From positions 570,374-634,373 of the forward strand of contig VFFE01006977.1 in NCBI GenBank assembly GCA_008921705.1: 64,000 nt of DNA. The letters are read 5' to 3'. Of this stretch, positions 13,745 to 24,340 are shown piece after piece; position 1 is the stretch's first letter, and the number at the start of each line of letters is the position of its first letter. The DNA is from Burhinus oedicnemus. Its lineage: Eukaryota; Chordata; Aves; Charadriiformes; Burhinidae. The notes under the pieces were generated by a model that saw only the letters and a list, made by a program, of their open reading frames with translations, did no database searches and was not told the DNA's origin. A program made the translations under genes and the position numbers.

Positions 13745-15310
13745 CTGATTGAGAGGGACCTCTGTAGGTCTCCAATTCAACCTCCTGCCCAAAGCAGGGC
13801 CAGCTCAGAGGTCAGACCAGGTTGCTCAGGGCTTTATCCAGCTGAGTCTTGGAAACCTCCACACATTGAGACTGCACAACTCCTCCAGACAACCTGTCTC
13901 AACACTTGACCAGCCTAAGAGTGAAAAAATTTTCCACTATATCCCATTGGAAACCGTGGTTTCAATTTATCTCTGCTGCCCCTTATCCTCCTAACATGCA
14001 CCATGAGAAATTGCCTGGCTCTATATTCTCAATAACTTCCTCGGGGTACTGGGTGGCCACATTAGAAGTTAAGTCTTCCCCAGGCTAAAGCAACGCTGGT
14101 CCCACAGCCTCTCCTCACAGGGCAAGTGCTCAACCCCCCGACCACCTTGACAGTCCTCCGTTGGATTTGTTCCAGCTGATCAGTGTCCTCCTCGGGCTGG
14201 GAACACAAAACTAGATGCTGTATCAAACCGACTAACGCCAAATAAAGAGGGCTAGCCCCTTCACACGCTCTGCTAATTATGCTTCTGTCAATATGGCTTG
14301 GGATGCTGTTGGCCTCCACTGCTGCCAGGGCTCGGACTCAGCTCACTGCCTACCAGGACCCAGGGTCTTACCTTCAGAGCCACTCCCAAGCCCCACTGTC
14401 CCCATCCCCTTGCAGGGGCTCTCCTGGCCCTGGGCAGGGCTTTGCATTTGTCTCCTGACTTTCATAGGGCTCCTGTTAGCCTGTTCCCCCAGTCTGGCCT
14501 CTCTGGGTGGCATTCCTGCCCTTGAGGGCATCCACTGGTCACTCCAGTTTGGTGTCAACTGGAAACTCAATGGACGTGCACCCCATCACCTCCTCCAAGT
14601 TACTGTTAAAGAGATGAAACAGGATAGGTCCCAGGAGAGACCACTGTTGCTCTCCACTTGTTACCAGCCTCCAGACCCATACAACCCACTAACCACTGTC
14701 CTCTAAGTCCCATCATCCAACCAGTTTTCTATCCATCTCACTCTCCACCCATTGAAACCATAACAGCCCAAGCTGGACGTAATATTGTGTGAGACAGTGC
14801 TGAAAGCTGTGCCACAGTCCAGACAAATGGCATCCTTCACTCTCACTTCAGGCACAAATCCAGTCATTTTATCACAGAAGGCATGGCAAAGGCAGACACA
14901 GTCTGCAAGCTCTGGCATGATTTACATTTGGTAAATCCACGCCAACAGTTCCACGTTCTCTTTCATGTGCACAGGAATATGGTCCAAAAGGAACTGCTCC
15001 ATGACTTTGCCAGAAATCAAAGTGAGCCTGACCAACCTGTAGTTTATCTGAGCATCAATCCAGCATTTTTTGAAGACTGGTGGAAGGTTTGACATTACTC
15101 AGTGGTTCAGGACCTCTCCCAGTCTCTGTAAGCTTTCAAATTTGATAGGGAGCAGTCTCATAAAGGCCAGCTCTCCAAGCATGCTTGGATGCAGTGCCTC
15201 TGGTCCAATGGACTTGGATGGGTTATTGTGGTGGAGCAAACAGCAACATGAAAAGCCAGCTATGCTCAGCAGTCTGAATTTCTTATTCTTACTTGGATTT
15301 CCCTGAAATT
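13745..15310 (-). mobile_element. Decayed CR1 LINE with reverse-transcriptase remnants
   Basis: Read on the minus strand this is an old CR1 copy of about 1.5 kb, with its 3' end near 13745 (a tail related to GAGGGACCTCTGTAGGTC on the plus strand) and its 5' end truncated near 15310. ORF2 survives only as pieces in different frames. These are KSIGPEALHPSMLGELA followed by an FES..RLGEV piece (about 15105-15215), then CLDCGTAFSTVSHN and VRWIENWLDDGT (about 14703-14850). Near 14555-14645 there is a GPILFHLF..NLEEVMGCT-like stretch followed by FPVDTKL, where the catalytic F/YADD box would be. The downstream part, about 13745-14500, is the ORF2 C-terminus and 3' UTR. Many stops and frame changes make it inactive. 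Class assignment is firm; subfamily and exact ends are not. Confidence 0.88.
14703..14918 (-). pseudogene. CR1 reverse-transcriptase fragment (broken ORF2)
   Basis: A 71-codon open stretch inside the old CR1 copy. It contains CLDCGTAFSTVSHN, which corresponds to the CR1 YLDFSKAFDTVSHN block, and VRWIENWLDDGT, which corresponds to the VRWIENWL block. The first catalytic Asp, in the DFSKAFD block, is replaced (LDCGTAFS), so the enzyme is dead even apart from the frame breaks on either side. Confidence 0.85.
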
Positions 15311-15579
15311 CATTAAGGTCTTTGAAAGCACTGCATTTTGACTCTCCATATTTGAGATCATTCCAGCAAGAAGCTCTCAATATCAAATCCCATTGCTCTG
15401 CTTAGGTGAAAAAGGAGGAGCACTTCTTTGGAGACTTAGATATTGTACCAAAATCTGAACATCATTTTCCTGAGAGCTCACCAAGGCCAATTCTTTGCAA
15501 TCACAGAAAACAATGTCGCATAAACCCTCTCATAAAGTAATCAAAGTTTTCAAAAGAGATTCTTAATCTCACTGGTCTA

Positions 15580-15960
15580 GCTGGCAAGCTGTTTGGGACA
15601 TTTTTTTCTAATTTCCCTCCTAAACACACACATGCCCAACTTGTATCCATTTACTCTTGGACAGACTATAAGCTATAATGCTTATAGCACTATTCTCTCT
15701 CTCTAGTGTTCAGACTCAGTTATTTATAGATAATTGCTTTTCTCTGTCAGTATTTATTCTGTTGAACTGAAGTTCAGTGTTCTAGCTTTGGCTACAGATA
15801 CGTTAGGTTCTCTATTCCTCATATCGTACAAGCATCTTCCCAATTTCAGTTTGCGTTTCTTGACTGTGGATGACCAGAACTATACACATAATTCTGAATA
15901 TATGCCATGACTAAGTAGTCCATGCAAATACACAAAAAATAGACATAGAACTTACGTGAG
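15580..15960 (-). mobile_element. Possible ancient CR1/L3-like relic
   Basis: The plus strand has a CCCTCCTAAACACACACATG...CTTGTATCCATTTACTCTTG stretch and later GATGACCAGAACTATACACA, TAATTCTGAATATATGCCAT. This order resembles the antisense 3' UTR of old CR1/L3 elements (the CCAGAACTGGACACA block of the clear copy at 62.94 kb). Divergence is high and I give this only moderate belief. Confidence 0.4.
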
Positions 15961-18900
15961 ATTTGCAGATCCTCAATATTCAGTTTAATTCCATGTTTCA
16001 TTTCTTTCTTTCACCCTGCCATATTTACCCTGCCACATTTACCCTGTGAGAATCACCAGGATATGGGGATTATCTATATTTCAGGAGGCCTAGTTCTTCA
16101 GATAGCTTGGGAATAAAAAATGGTAAATTAAAATAGTAAGCGCATCGGATATGGCTTAAATACCCCCTTTTGAAAAAGTTGTGTGTGTGCCAGGAAGATA
16201 TAACTGAGCAAAAAACTAATTGATTTCTTTCATGAATGGCATTATATCTAGATGACTGTCTTTAAAGCTTTTGGAAAAGTTCCTTGTTTAATCTTTACAC
16301 TCCTTAGAAACATCATGTTTCACATATCTATACAATCAGCAACTTCTGTGAAGCTTAATCCCACCCATGCTGAAATGGTCTTTAGCTACTGAATTTTGAC
16401 AGCTGTGACATGGTCTGGTCAAGATCTATCCAGGCTATGACTCACGACCCTAAATTGCTCTGTAATCATTTTCCCAACCTTACTCTAAAAACTGTCGCTC
16501 GTGAGAGTACTTCCTCCTCCAACCTTAAACCCATATATACCAACAAGAACCAAATTGTATCTTTGTACAAAATGAGGTATGTTTCAAAAAAGGTAGGAAC
16601 TGAGTAAAGTTACAGAGCATTTGCAGTAAAGCAATGTTCATCTCTCAAGGTGCTAAGCTACAGAAAGCTGCTACTAATTTCCCCCTCAATTTTCTTGACC
16701 ACTCTGCAACTGAATCCTTTAAAATTAGAAATACACTGAATACTAAAATGTATTGTAGTGGTTACACTCAGCACCTGCAATATTAGGTATTTCTTCCAAT
16801 TCTTTCCCAATGGTAATCAGATACAATGTTCCACATCACTAAAAAAATCTGAGCAATTGGAATAAAAAGGCCAAAGGCCTCAGGTGCACAAGTCACTTAC
16901 AAGAAAATTAAATATGGAACAAGCAAGTATACATTATAGTTCCACAAATACTGATAACAGAGTCATGATTACCTGAAGAACAAACAATTTGAGCAGTTTA
17001 TTGAATTTGGGATGAAATTACTACTTCACCATGCAAAAACTGGCACGTTTGCATTTTATGTATATATCCAAGCACTTTATCCTCTTTTATGCTTCTCCTC
17101 TTTTTTCGTTCCCTTCTATACTTCAGGCTATACTGTCCATTCAGCTCCCTGCTACCACTCTGCCTCTGAAGTGAGTTTACAAAGACAACTGAAGCCAGAC
17201 ATCCTTAAAATATGGGGGTTTTCATCTTTTTCCTCATTAATTCAACGGCTCCAGGAATAATCAGATACTTTCCTACCTCACTGAGTAGCAAGCAGGTCTG
17301 TGAGCAATGGAACTACTGAAGCCTGGTTTCCTATGGTTATGACTCTTGAGCTGGATCCTCTAATGTCTAAGAAGGTGAGAAATCCAGTCAAAGCTTTTCC
17401 CTTATTTAGGGCATTCATAACTTCTCTTTCCCGTGAGGATTTGCTAGCGTCTAATAATACAGCTGATCTCATTCCACAGTTTTTTCCAAAGCAGACATAT
17501 GAATAGGGTCTCTCTTCTCCATCCAGCCACCTATTTCCATGAAACTAGTAGGAACCTGATATCTTTGAGACCTTTACTCCTGTCAAATCTGTTTGAAATT
17601 GGCCAGTAGTTTCAAAAGTTATTGGGGGAAGGGGGAGGAGGTAAGAGACTGGCAGTCAGCAGAGGCACACAGCATGATCACATAAGCTTTGTTTCCTTAG
17701 GAAGCAGGGCAAAAAACTTGCACATTTTATTATTTTAAAAACTGCCCTAAATGAATTAGGAAATGAGCTTTACTTGGAGATCTAAACTTGTTTTCTTCCT
17801 TGTTTTTCTTGTAACTTACAGTGTGGCAATAATACAATAGACTCTAGATATAACATCTGGATTCAGGTCTCAGGGCTTAAATACATGCGCAGTTCACAAG
17901 TTTGTTAATTTAGATTTCAGAGGGAAAGCCTAATAAGATAGCTGAAATCAGAATACATTTCCTACAGGCTAAACACAGAACATGCGCCATTACCATAGAT
18001 CAACTGACACACAAATTTATCACATAGCAACTTCCCTGTGTTTGAGGCTTGAGTGCCCCAAAAGTATGAAAGGATGCCTGCCAAGGATTTTTAATGCAAT
18101 CTGCTGGCATTTTTTGTCAAATATTCCACGTTTATGTTCAGGTTCCCAACTCAAAAATTATTCCAGAACAAAGCTCATTTAAGGAAAATCTTTAGGAGTG
18201 TGGAGTTGTTTTTCCGAACAGTTAATCATGAAGTATACACAGCATGAACACATAACAGTGAAAAAAACCCCTTGCAACCCTTTCGATAACCTCCAAAAAA
18301 GTTTCTACAAATGTTATGAAAGGTAGATCCAGATAAATGTGCTTTTAGCAAAAATCTCCAAAATAAAAGCAAGGCTTGCAGGAGTGCTTGTGATATTACT
18401 GTCAGTAAAAATTCCAAGGTAACAAAATATGAATGGTGGATACTTCCAAGATTAAAAAAAAAAACCAAACACTACCACATTATGTGTTAGCTCCTGCTTA
18501 ATGGGAGTATTTTAAAACTACCTGTCAACTGACCATATTCCTACATGCGAAACCCAGACTGCAACTTTCTTTAAAAACTTTAATAAAACTTAACTGAAAT
18601 GTCTGGAGTAATAACTGTCAGATATGAAGACAACTTGTCTTGGGAGCTACTTCCCTTCAAACATTGACCTTTAGGTTTGGGAAGTAATGGAAACTATAAA
18701 GTGCTTCTTGAATACACCCTTGGAACTAACATTCCAACATTTTGCAGTAATTTAAGTCTGACTCCCCCTGAATATGCTGTACTCTGACGGTTAACAGCTC
18801 AATGATTGCACATGATTTTTTTGCTTGGAAAGTAAATGTATAACCACGTGAATAAGCATGAGATAATGCCTAGACCAAGGCAAAATATAAAAGTGTTCCC

Positions 18901-20424
18901 AACTAAGTACTACAAACAATTTTCCAGGGTGAGTAATAACACAGGATTCATTTAGAACAACTGTTGACTGTTTTCAGGCTGGTTTTTCATCCTTTGTTTA
19001 CAACATCCTTTCAGGATGTTGACAGCCACTTGCTAAAACCTTTAAGATCCAAACAACTGACTACTTAATAACTGCTTCATTGAATGGAGTTATTGCATCC
19101 CATTCAAGAAAGCAAGAGACTGAACATTTTCCTCTATAGTACTAAACTCACCTACCTGAGCTACGTGGTGAACATCTGCCTTCACTGTGCCCCACCCACA
19201 AACATGGAAATCGTCAATGCATCACAAGATATATGTAGTGAATATGACAAATTTCCAGTAAAGCCAAAATTCCAAGCAGTGTTAAGTACACAGAAGGACA
19301 TAAAGACTTTTATAAATTATCAATTTATGAATAGAGTATTTCCTTCTATCCGAGTCTAAAGAAACAAACAAAAAAGCCAAACTCCTATTTTCATGTAGAA
19401 AGAAGCACCAGCTCAGATTCAGGAATGCAATGCATGTGAAATAAACTTTACTTATGTCCCTTTTCTTACTGTTCGATTTCATCACCATCAAGATACTTCC
19501 CCCACCCCCTTTAAGACTTAAATTACTCCACAGAGATGCACAGAGTGAGATCGTACACACAGGAGCTAATCTCTTCTAGCTCTCCTCAATTAACACCTCC
19601 TCTGCCTTCGTGCAGAAATCTCCATTGTTGTAACTGCCTTCATGACATCTTGTTTTTATGTAAGCATTTAAAAAAATAAAAATCAGAGGAGTATTTAAAA
19701 AAAATCAAGGAGTATTCGCCTGTATTTCCTTGTAAACGCTGTCAGAGATGCAGAAACTTGACAACCAAAACTTGTTCCAGACTATATGGACCTAAAATGC
19801 TCCAGTAATAGTAGAACGTAATTTTTTACAGTTAACAGAGATTCTCACTTTCTTGGACGGGGGGGTGGGGTGTGAGGTTTTTCCCCCTTTTGTCACAAGA
19901 ATACTCCCTTCAACAACAGTAAAGTGTTTGTGACCACAGTGCCAGATGGTAGTATCCCACCAAGCAAACCCAACCCTCACATGATACTATAACACAAGAA
20001 AGACATTTCAAGCTTGAACCATTTACGCATTCAGTAGCAGCAGTAGCACATCTTTAACCCCAAACAGACAGGACAGTATCATTCTTTGAGCCATTTTTCT
20101 CAAAACATCTGCAGGAACTATTGCATGATTCCATTCAGAACAACTCCCAGCACAAAATTCCCAGCCTTCTACCCAACTTCCTTTGGGTATATGCATCTAA
20201 ACAGGTGGATACAATGAAACAGCAGCTACAAATGACTTGGGAAGTTAAGGAATTAAGATGCCATTATTAAAAGTCATTCTCTGTAACTGCTCTAGGCCAG
20301 AAGCAGTTCAACACTTAATACATACATATAGGAATGATTTGGGAAAATACTTTATTTCACATTGTCCAAGCTAAGTAGCAAGTCACAATATGGTTTTGGC
20401 CTTCAATGAAGATCTACAGACACT
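15961..20424. other. Unique AT-rich intron sequence
   Basis: Apart from the 14-bp tandem repeat near 16.03 kb and a G/A-rich stretch near 17.62 kb, I see no repeat or gene. The segment around 17280-17620 is a little less AT-rich and unassigned. Confidence 0.6.
16013..16050 (+). repeat. 14-bp tandem repeat, 2.7 units
   Basis: Units ACCCTGCCATATTT, ACCCTGCCACATTT and a partial ACCCTGTGAG follow each other directly. Confidence 0.9.
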
Positions 20425-20867
20425 GAGGTGCTGGAGCCTGTCCAGAGAAGGGCAACAAAGCTGGTGAGGGATCTGGAGCACAAGTCTTCTGAGGAGCGGC
20501 TGAGGGAACTGGGGCTGTTCAGCCTGGAGAAAAGGATGCTGAGGTGAGACCTTCTCACTCTCTACAACTACCTAGCGAGATGGGGGTTGGTCTCTTCTCC
20601 CAAGTAACAAGCGATAGGATGAGAGCAAACGGCCTCAAGGGAGGTTTAGACTGGATATTAGGAACAATTTCTTCACCAAAGGGTTGTCAAGCTTTGGACA
20701 TGCTGCCCAGGGAAGTGGTGGAGTTGCCATTCCTGGAGGTATTTAAAAGACGGGTAAACGTGGTTCTGAGGGATGTGGTTTAGTGGTGGTTTTGGCAGTG
20801 TTAGGTTGCTGGTTGGACTTGATGATCTTAAAGGTCTTTTCTAACCAAAACGATTCTATGATTCTAC
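20425..20867 (+). mobile_element. CR1 LINE 3' fragment
   Basis: A 5'-truncated CR1 of about 443 bp in plus orientation, antisense to XRCC4. It starts inside the C-terminal part of ORF2 (CTGGAGCCTGTCCAGAGAAG, the LE.VQ.RA.K region) and runs through the GGTTTAGACTGGATATTAGG block and the CTGCCCAGGGAAGTGGTGGA block. It ends in GATGATCTTAAAGGTC followed by the avian tail GATTCTATGATTCTA. Compared with what I know of CR1 there are short deletions, for example just after CTACAACTACCT and after CGGCCTCAAG. It is better preserved than the copy at 13.7-15.3 kb, so younger. Confidence 0.95.
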
Positions 20868-21473
20868 AAGTGTCACTACACTTCAATTCAGGATGCTAGT
20901 ATTCAACTCCTCTTATCACATATATATTGCATTGCTCCTGAGCTCCGTAAAGGAACAAATTAATACACAGAAAAAAGAAGAGTTTATTTCTAAGAGGTTG
21001 TCCTACAGTCAGAACAGAAGGGAATTTACTACAATTTTGTTTATGTGTTGTTTATGCTCTGGGCACGAAATTAAGGTTTCCCTTCTCAAGTCTGGCACTA
21101 CCCAGAATCACGATACAGGAGGATTTAAGACTAAGTACTACTGCTAAAATTATCGTGTTACACATTCTACCATGTAAGAATAATTAAAATACGACATTTT
21201 TACTCCATAGGTAAAGGTCAATTCAGAGCACTGACTGATCACAGATCATTTCTGGCTGATCAAATGTTATTTCATACACTGACTGATTCAAGTTTATTAC
21301 TAACTTGATACGTCAGATCCATTCATTGGCACTACAAACTCAACTCTAGCAAACAATTTTTTCATGATAAAAGGCATCAGAAGTTTTGCACTCAAGAAAC
21401 TCATATTAAATTCTAATAAAGGTCAAATAAAAATTACTGTTTTTATGAAAATACAAATCTACCTAAACATTTT

Positions 21474-21572
21474 ATATATATTATATTTATATTACATATA
21501 TATTCATACATATAAAAATATTCAGTGGATTTGAATACATATGTATATATATGTATATATATAAATATGAAA
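21474..21572. repeat. AT-rich microsatellite region
   Basis: About 100 bp consisting largely of TA and TATATG-type steps with interruptions (TATATATGTATATATATAAA near the upper end). Likely unstable in length. Confidence 0.9.
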
Positions 21573-22842
21573 AAATTCCTTATCTACAAACCACCTGATG
21601 CTTAAAATAGATGCAATAATAATATGTGTCTTTTCATAAAGGAAATTGGATTTGATTCAATTAGAAAATATTTTCCCTGAAATCTTATAAATTCTCATCT
21701 GGAAAAGAAACATGGTTGACAGATAAAAACATTAGACTAAAGTGGTTGCTAGCAACACAAACAAAACATTTACTTTTTTCCACATAATACTATTTTCAAA
21801 AGTTGTCGTTTCAAAGTATTGAGTGAATTAATGTTTTCTGAAGCCGGGACAATCCTGGAAGAAGGAAGGCATTTCTTTCTTAAGGTCAGAATTCTATAGG
21901 GCACGACTGACTACTTCAAGGGACGGTGTTTTATGACACATTTATACACAGCCTGTCATTCACTAGGATCTGAATTCCTGAATCAGCCCTGCACAAGTTC
22001 TGCACACTGTTTGCTTCAGAAAGTTGTTTCTGTTTTTCAGATGAGCCAGTGAAATAGGTTCCTTCATTATACTTGTAGCAAAAGATATGGCGAATGTATT
22101 TCGTACCTGGAATGACACATCGCCACTAGGGATGGTTACAAACCATTAGAAACAAATGCCAGGAGTAAAAGTAATCAAGCCAATTACTAAGGTTTCAAGC
22201 GACAGCGCTATGAAACAACAGGGCAGACCACCTCCTCTCCCCATCTGCAGTTATCCGCGTTGTGCCATGCGTGCACAGTTCAGCCTGACGGCACGGTTTC
22301 CTCTCGCAGGACTGCTCAGCCAGCTGGCAGGATACATCGCATCTGCTGGTTAGACTGTGAGCTCAGGTGAAGCATCATGAAGCCACAATGCTTGGATCCA
22401 TGGTCACAGTCACATCAAATTATTTGCACAACAGAACAGAGGCAAAAATTTTCAGGGACTCGGGAAAAAAAGTGAAGGCTCGTTTATATTACAGTGTAAT
22501 TAGAAAGGATGAGTTCTATACCTTCAAACACGGAGGCACGGACAGACGCCCTCTCAGCAGCCCCAGCTGCTTGCCAGACATTTCAGAGGCCAACAGGAGT
22601 ACGCTCTACTTATCGCGGAAATGGCTCAATGTGGGAAAGAACCAAAGATTTTCAGTTCATCTTCACCGCAATGTCAGTGGAGAGAAACAGCATTTCTCAA
22701 GTCTGTTATATTTCTGTATTTTACTTCCTTTACTTTTACATGTCAGCAAAACAGCGCGAAAGGGAGAATCCATTGATTCTCTGAAATCCTCAAGTCTATA
22801 AGAGTAATAGTAGAACTAAAACTTTTTTATGAATCAGAAATT

Positions 22843-22967
22843 GGTGGGTTTTATTTGGGTTTGGTTTGGGGGGGGATTATTTGGGGGTTTTGGGGGTTTT
22901 TTTGGTTTGGGGTTTTGAATTTTTTTTTTTTTGGTTGGTTTTGGTTTTTTGTTTGTTTGTTTTAAAC
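22843..22967 (+). repeat. T/G-rich low-complexity tract with G-quadruplex potential
   Basis: About 125 bp almost free of C on the plus strand. G-tracts of 8 (22868-22875), 5 (22883-22887), 5 (22892-22896) and 4 (22909-22912) are separated by T-rich spacers. A 13-T run follows at 22920-22932, and TTTG units end the tract. Confidence 0.92.
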
Positions 22968-24250
22968 ATTCACATTATCTTATTCTAGAATAATAAAATA
23001 CTAGTAGTGGAGTACCTTAAAGAAACTGCAACTGGGCCAGTGCTGTTTAACATGATCAACAAAACAACAAAAAACAGTTCACACAGTGAGGTGTCAAACA
23101 AAGCAAAACTCAACAAACACATATATATATTTCAGTTAGCAATGAACTGGAAAAAAACGTACACCGTAACAAATGCAAGCAATAGCTTAAGACGGAGAGG
23201 TTAATTTTTCCATTAAAGCTCAAAATGTCTCTTAATATCACATGTTAACCATCCGCTATCAGCACTAAAAATTAGTATGCTAATATGGCTAAAACAAGAT
23301 CTATGGAGATGTGTCTGTGAAGAACCACAGTACTACTCAGGACTCAACCAATTTTTCAAGGCAGCATTCTGGTTTTGCTGACTTGGTGATCTGTGTCCTG
23401 CCCAGGAAGCTGTGATGGAATAACTGACTCAAAGACCACCCTACATAGACAACTGCCCAACCTAGAGGCCTGCACACAGACAGAGTAGTAAAAAGCTTAA
23501 TTTTATAAATTTTATTTAATTTTGTATCAGTATTCCACTGTCAAAGCGACATTGCTCGGTGAGACAATGGAATGTCCTGAGTTAAACAGGATCCAATATG
23601 CTCATGTACGTTCTTTTTTGACTAGGATAAAGCAAGTACTTACATGGTCTGAACTCCCCTCAGGCAAGTAGTTATCTTCACATTGCCAAATATAACTTCA
23701 CCAAGGTTCTCAGCAGTCTGGTTCACTGCGTGGTCAGCTAAAGATCTGCAAAGACTTGCTGGCCCCCCAAAAAAACCTGAATCTATTCCTAGTTGAGGAA
23801 ACAACAAAGAAAAGACCCACCACTACTTCTGAAACTACCAAACTGGCCACTAAAACTGCTTTCCATTAGAATGACACCATGGTTTTCTCAGGCACATACA
23901 TGTAAGACCCACGAAACCACTCCTTTAAGCAAACCCAGTCTTGTGCACACAAAGCACATGGATATACCTGAAAAAAACTTTTGAAAAGAAGCCATATCAC
24001 ATTCTGGGACAGCTAGTTTAAACACAGAAGATGTGATTATTTATTCTGAGCTGTAAGCTTAAGAAGTAGTGCTTTCAAGCTCTACGTAGCTGAACTGGAA
24101 TGACTAGTAGCCTGAAATAGCCCAGACTGCGAACAAATAGTGTAAAGTGACTATACCAGCCCACACAAACACAAGTGAGAGATGAACCAGAGCAGCAACA
24201 CAGCAGACTGGAACGGCTTTTCATTGCCAAACCCCAAAGTAGAACCCATT

Positions 24251-24340
24251 AAAAAAAAAAAAAAAACAAAAAAAAACAAAAAACCAAAAAAAACCCACAA
24301 AAACAAACAAACAAAACCAAAACACCCCCCCAAAAAACGT
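24251..24340 (+). repeat. A/C-rich low-complexity tract
   Basis: Starts with 16 A, continues with A5-9 blocks broken by C, CC and CCC, includes AAAC tetranucleotide units and ends with a 7-C run. The complement is a T/G-rich tract like that at 22.85 kb. Confidence 0.93.

Noticed and set aside
14293..14706. 137-codon open frame, plus strand
   Set aside because: It is the antisense of a CR1 ORF2 remnant and has no protein features of its own.
22367..22801. 144-codon open frame, plus strand
   Set aside because: No family resemblance and no splice or start context; kept only as a low-interest patch.
22843..22967. Interstitial telomeric repeat
   Set aside because: The tract is T/G-rich but shows no TTAGGG periodicity.
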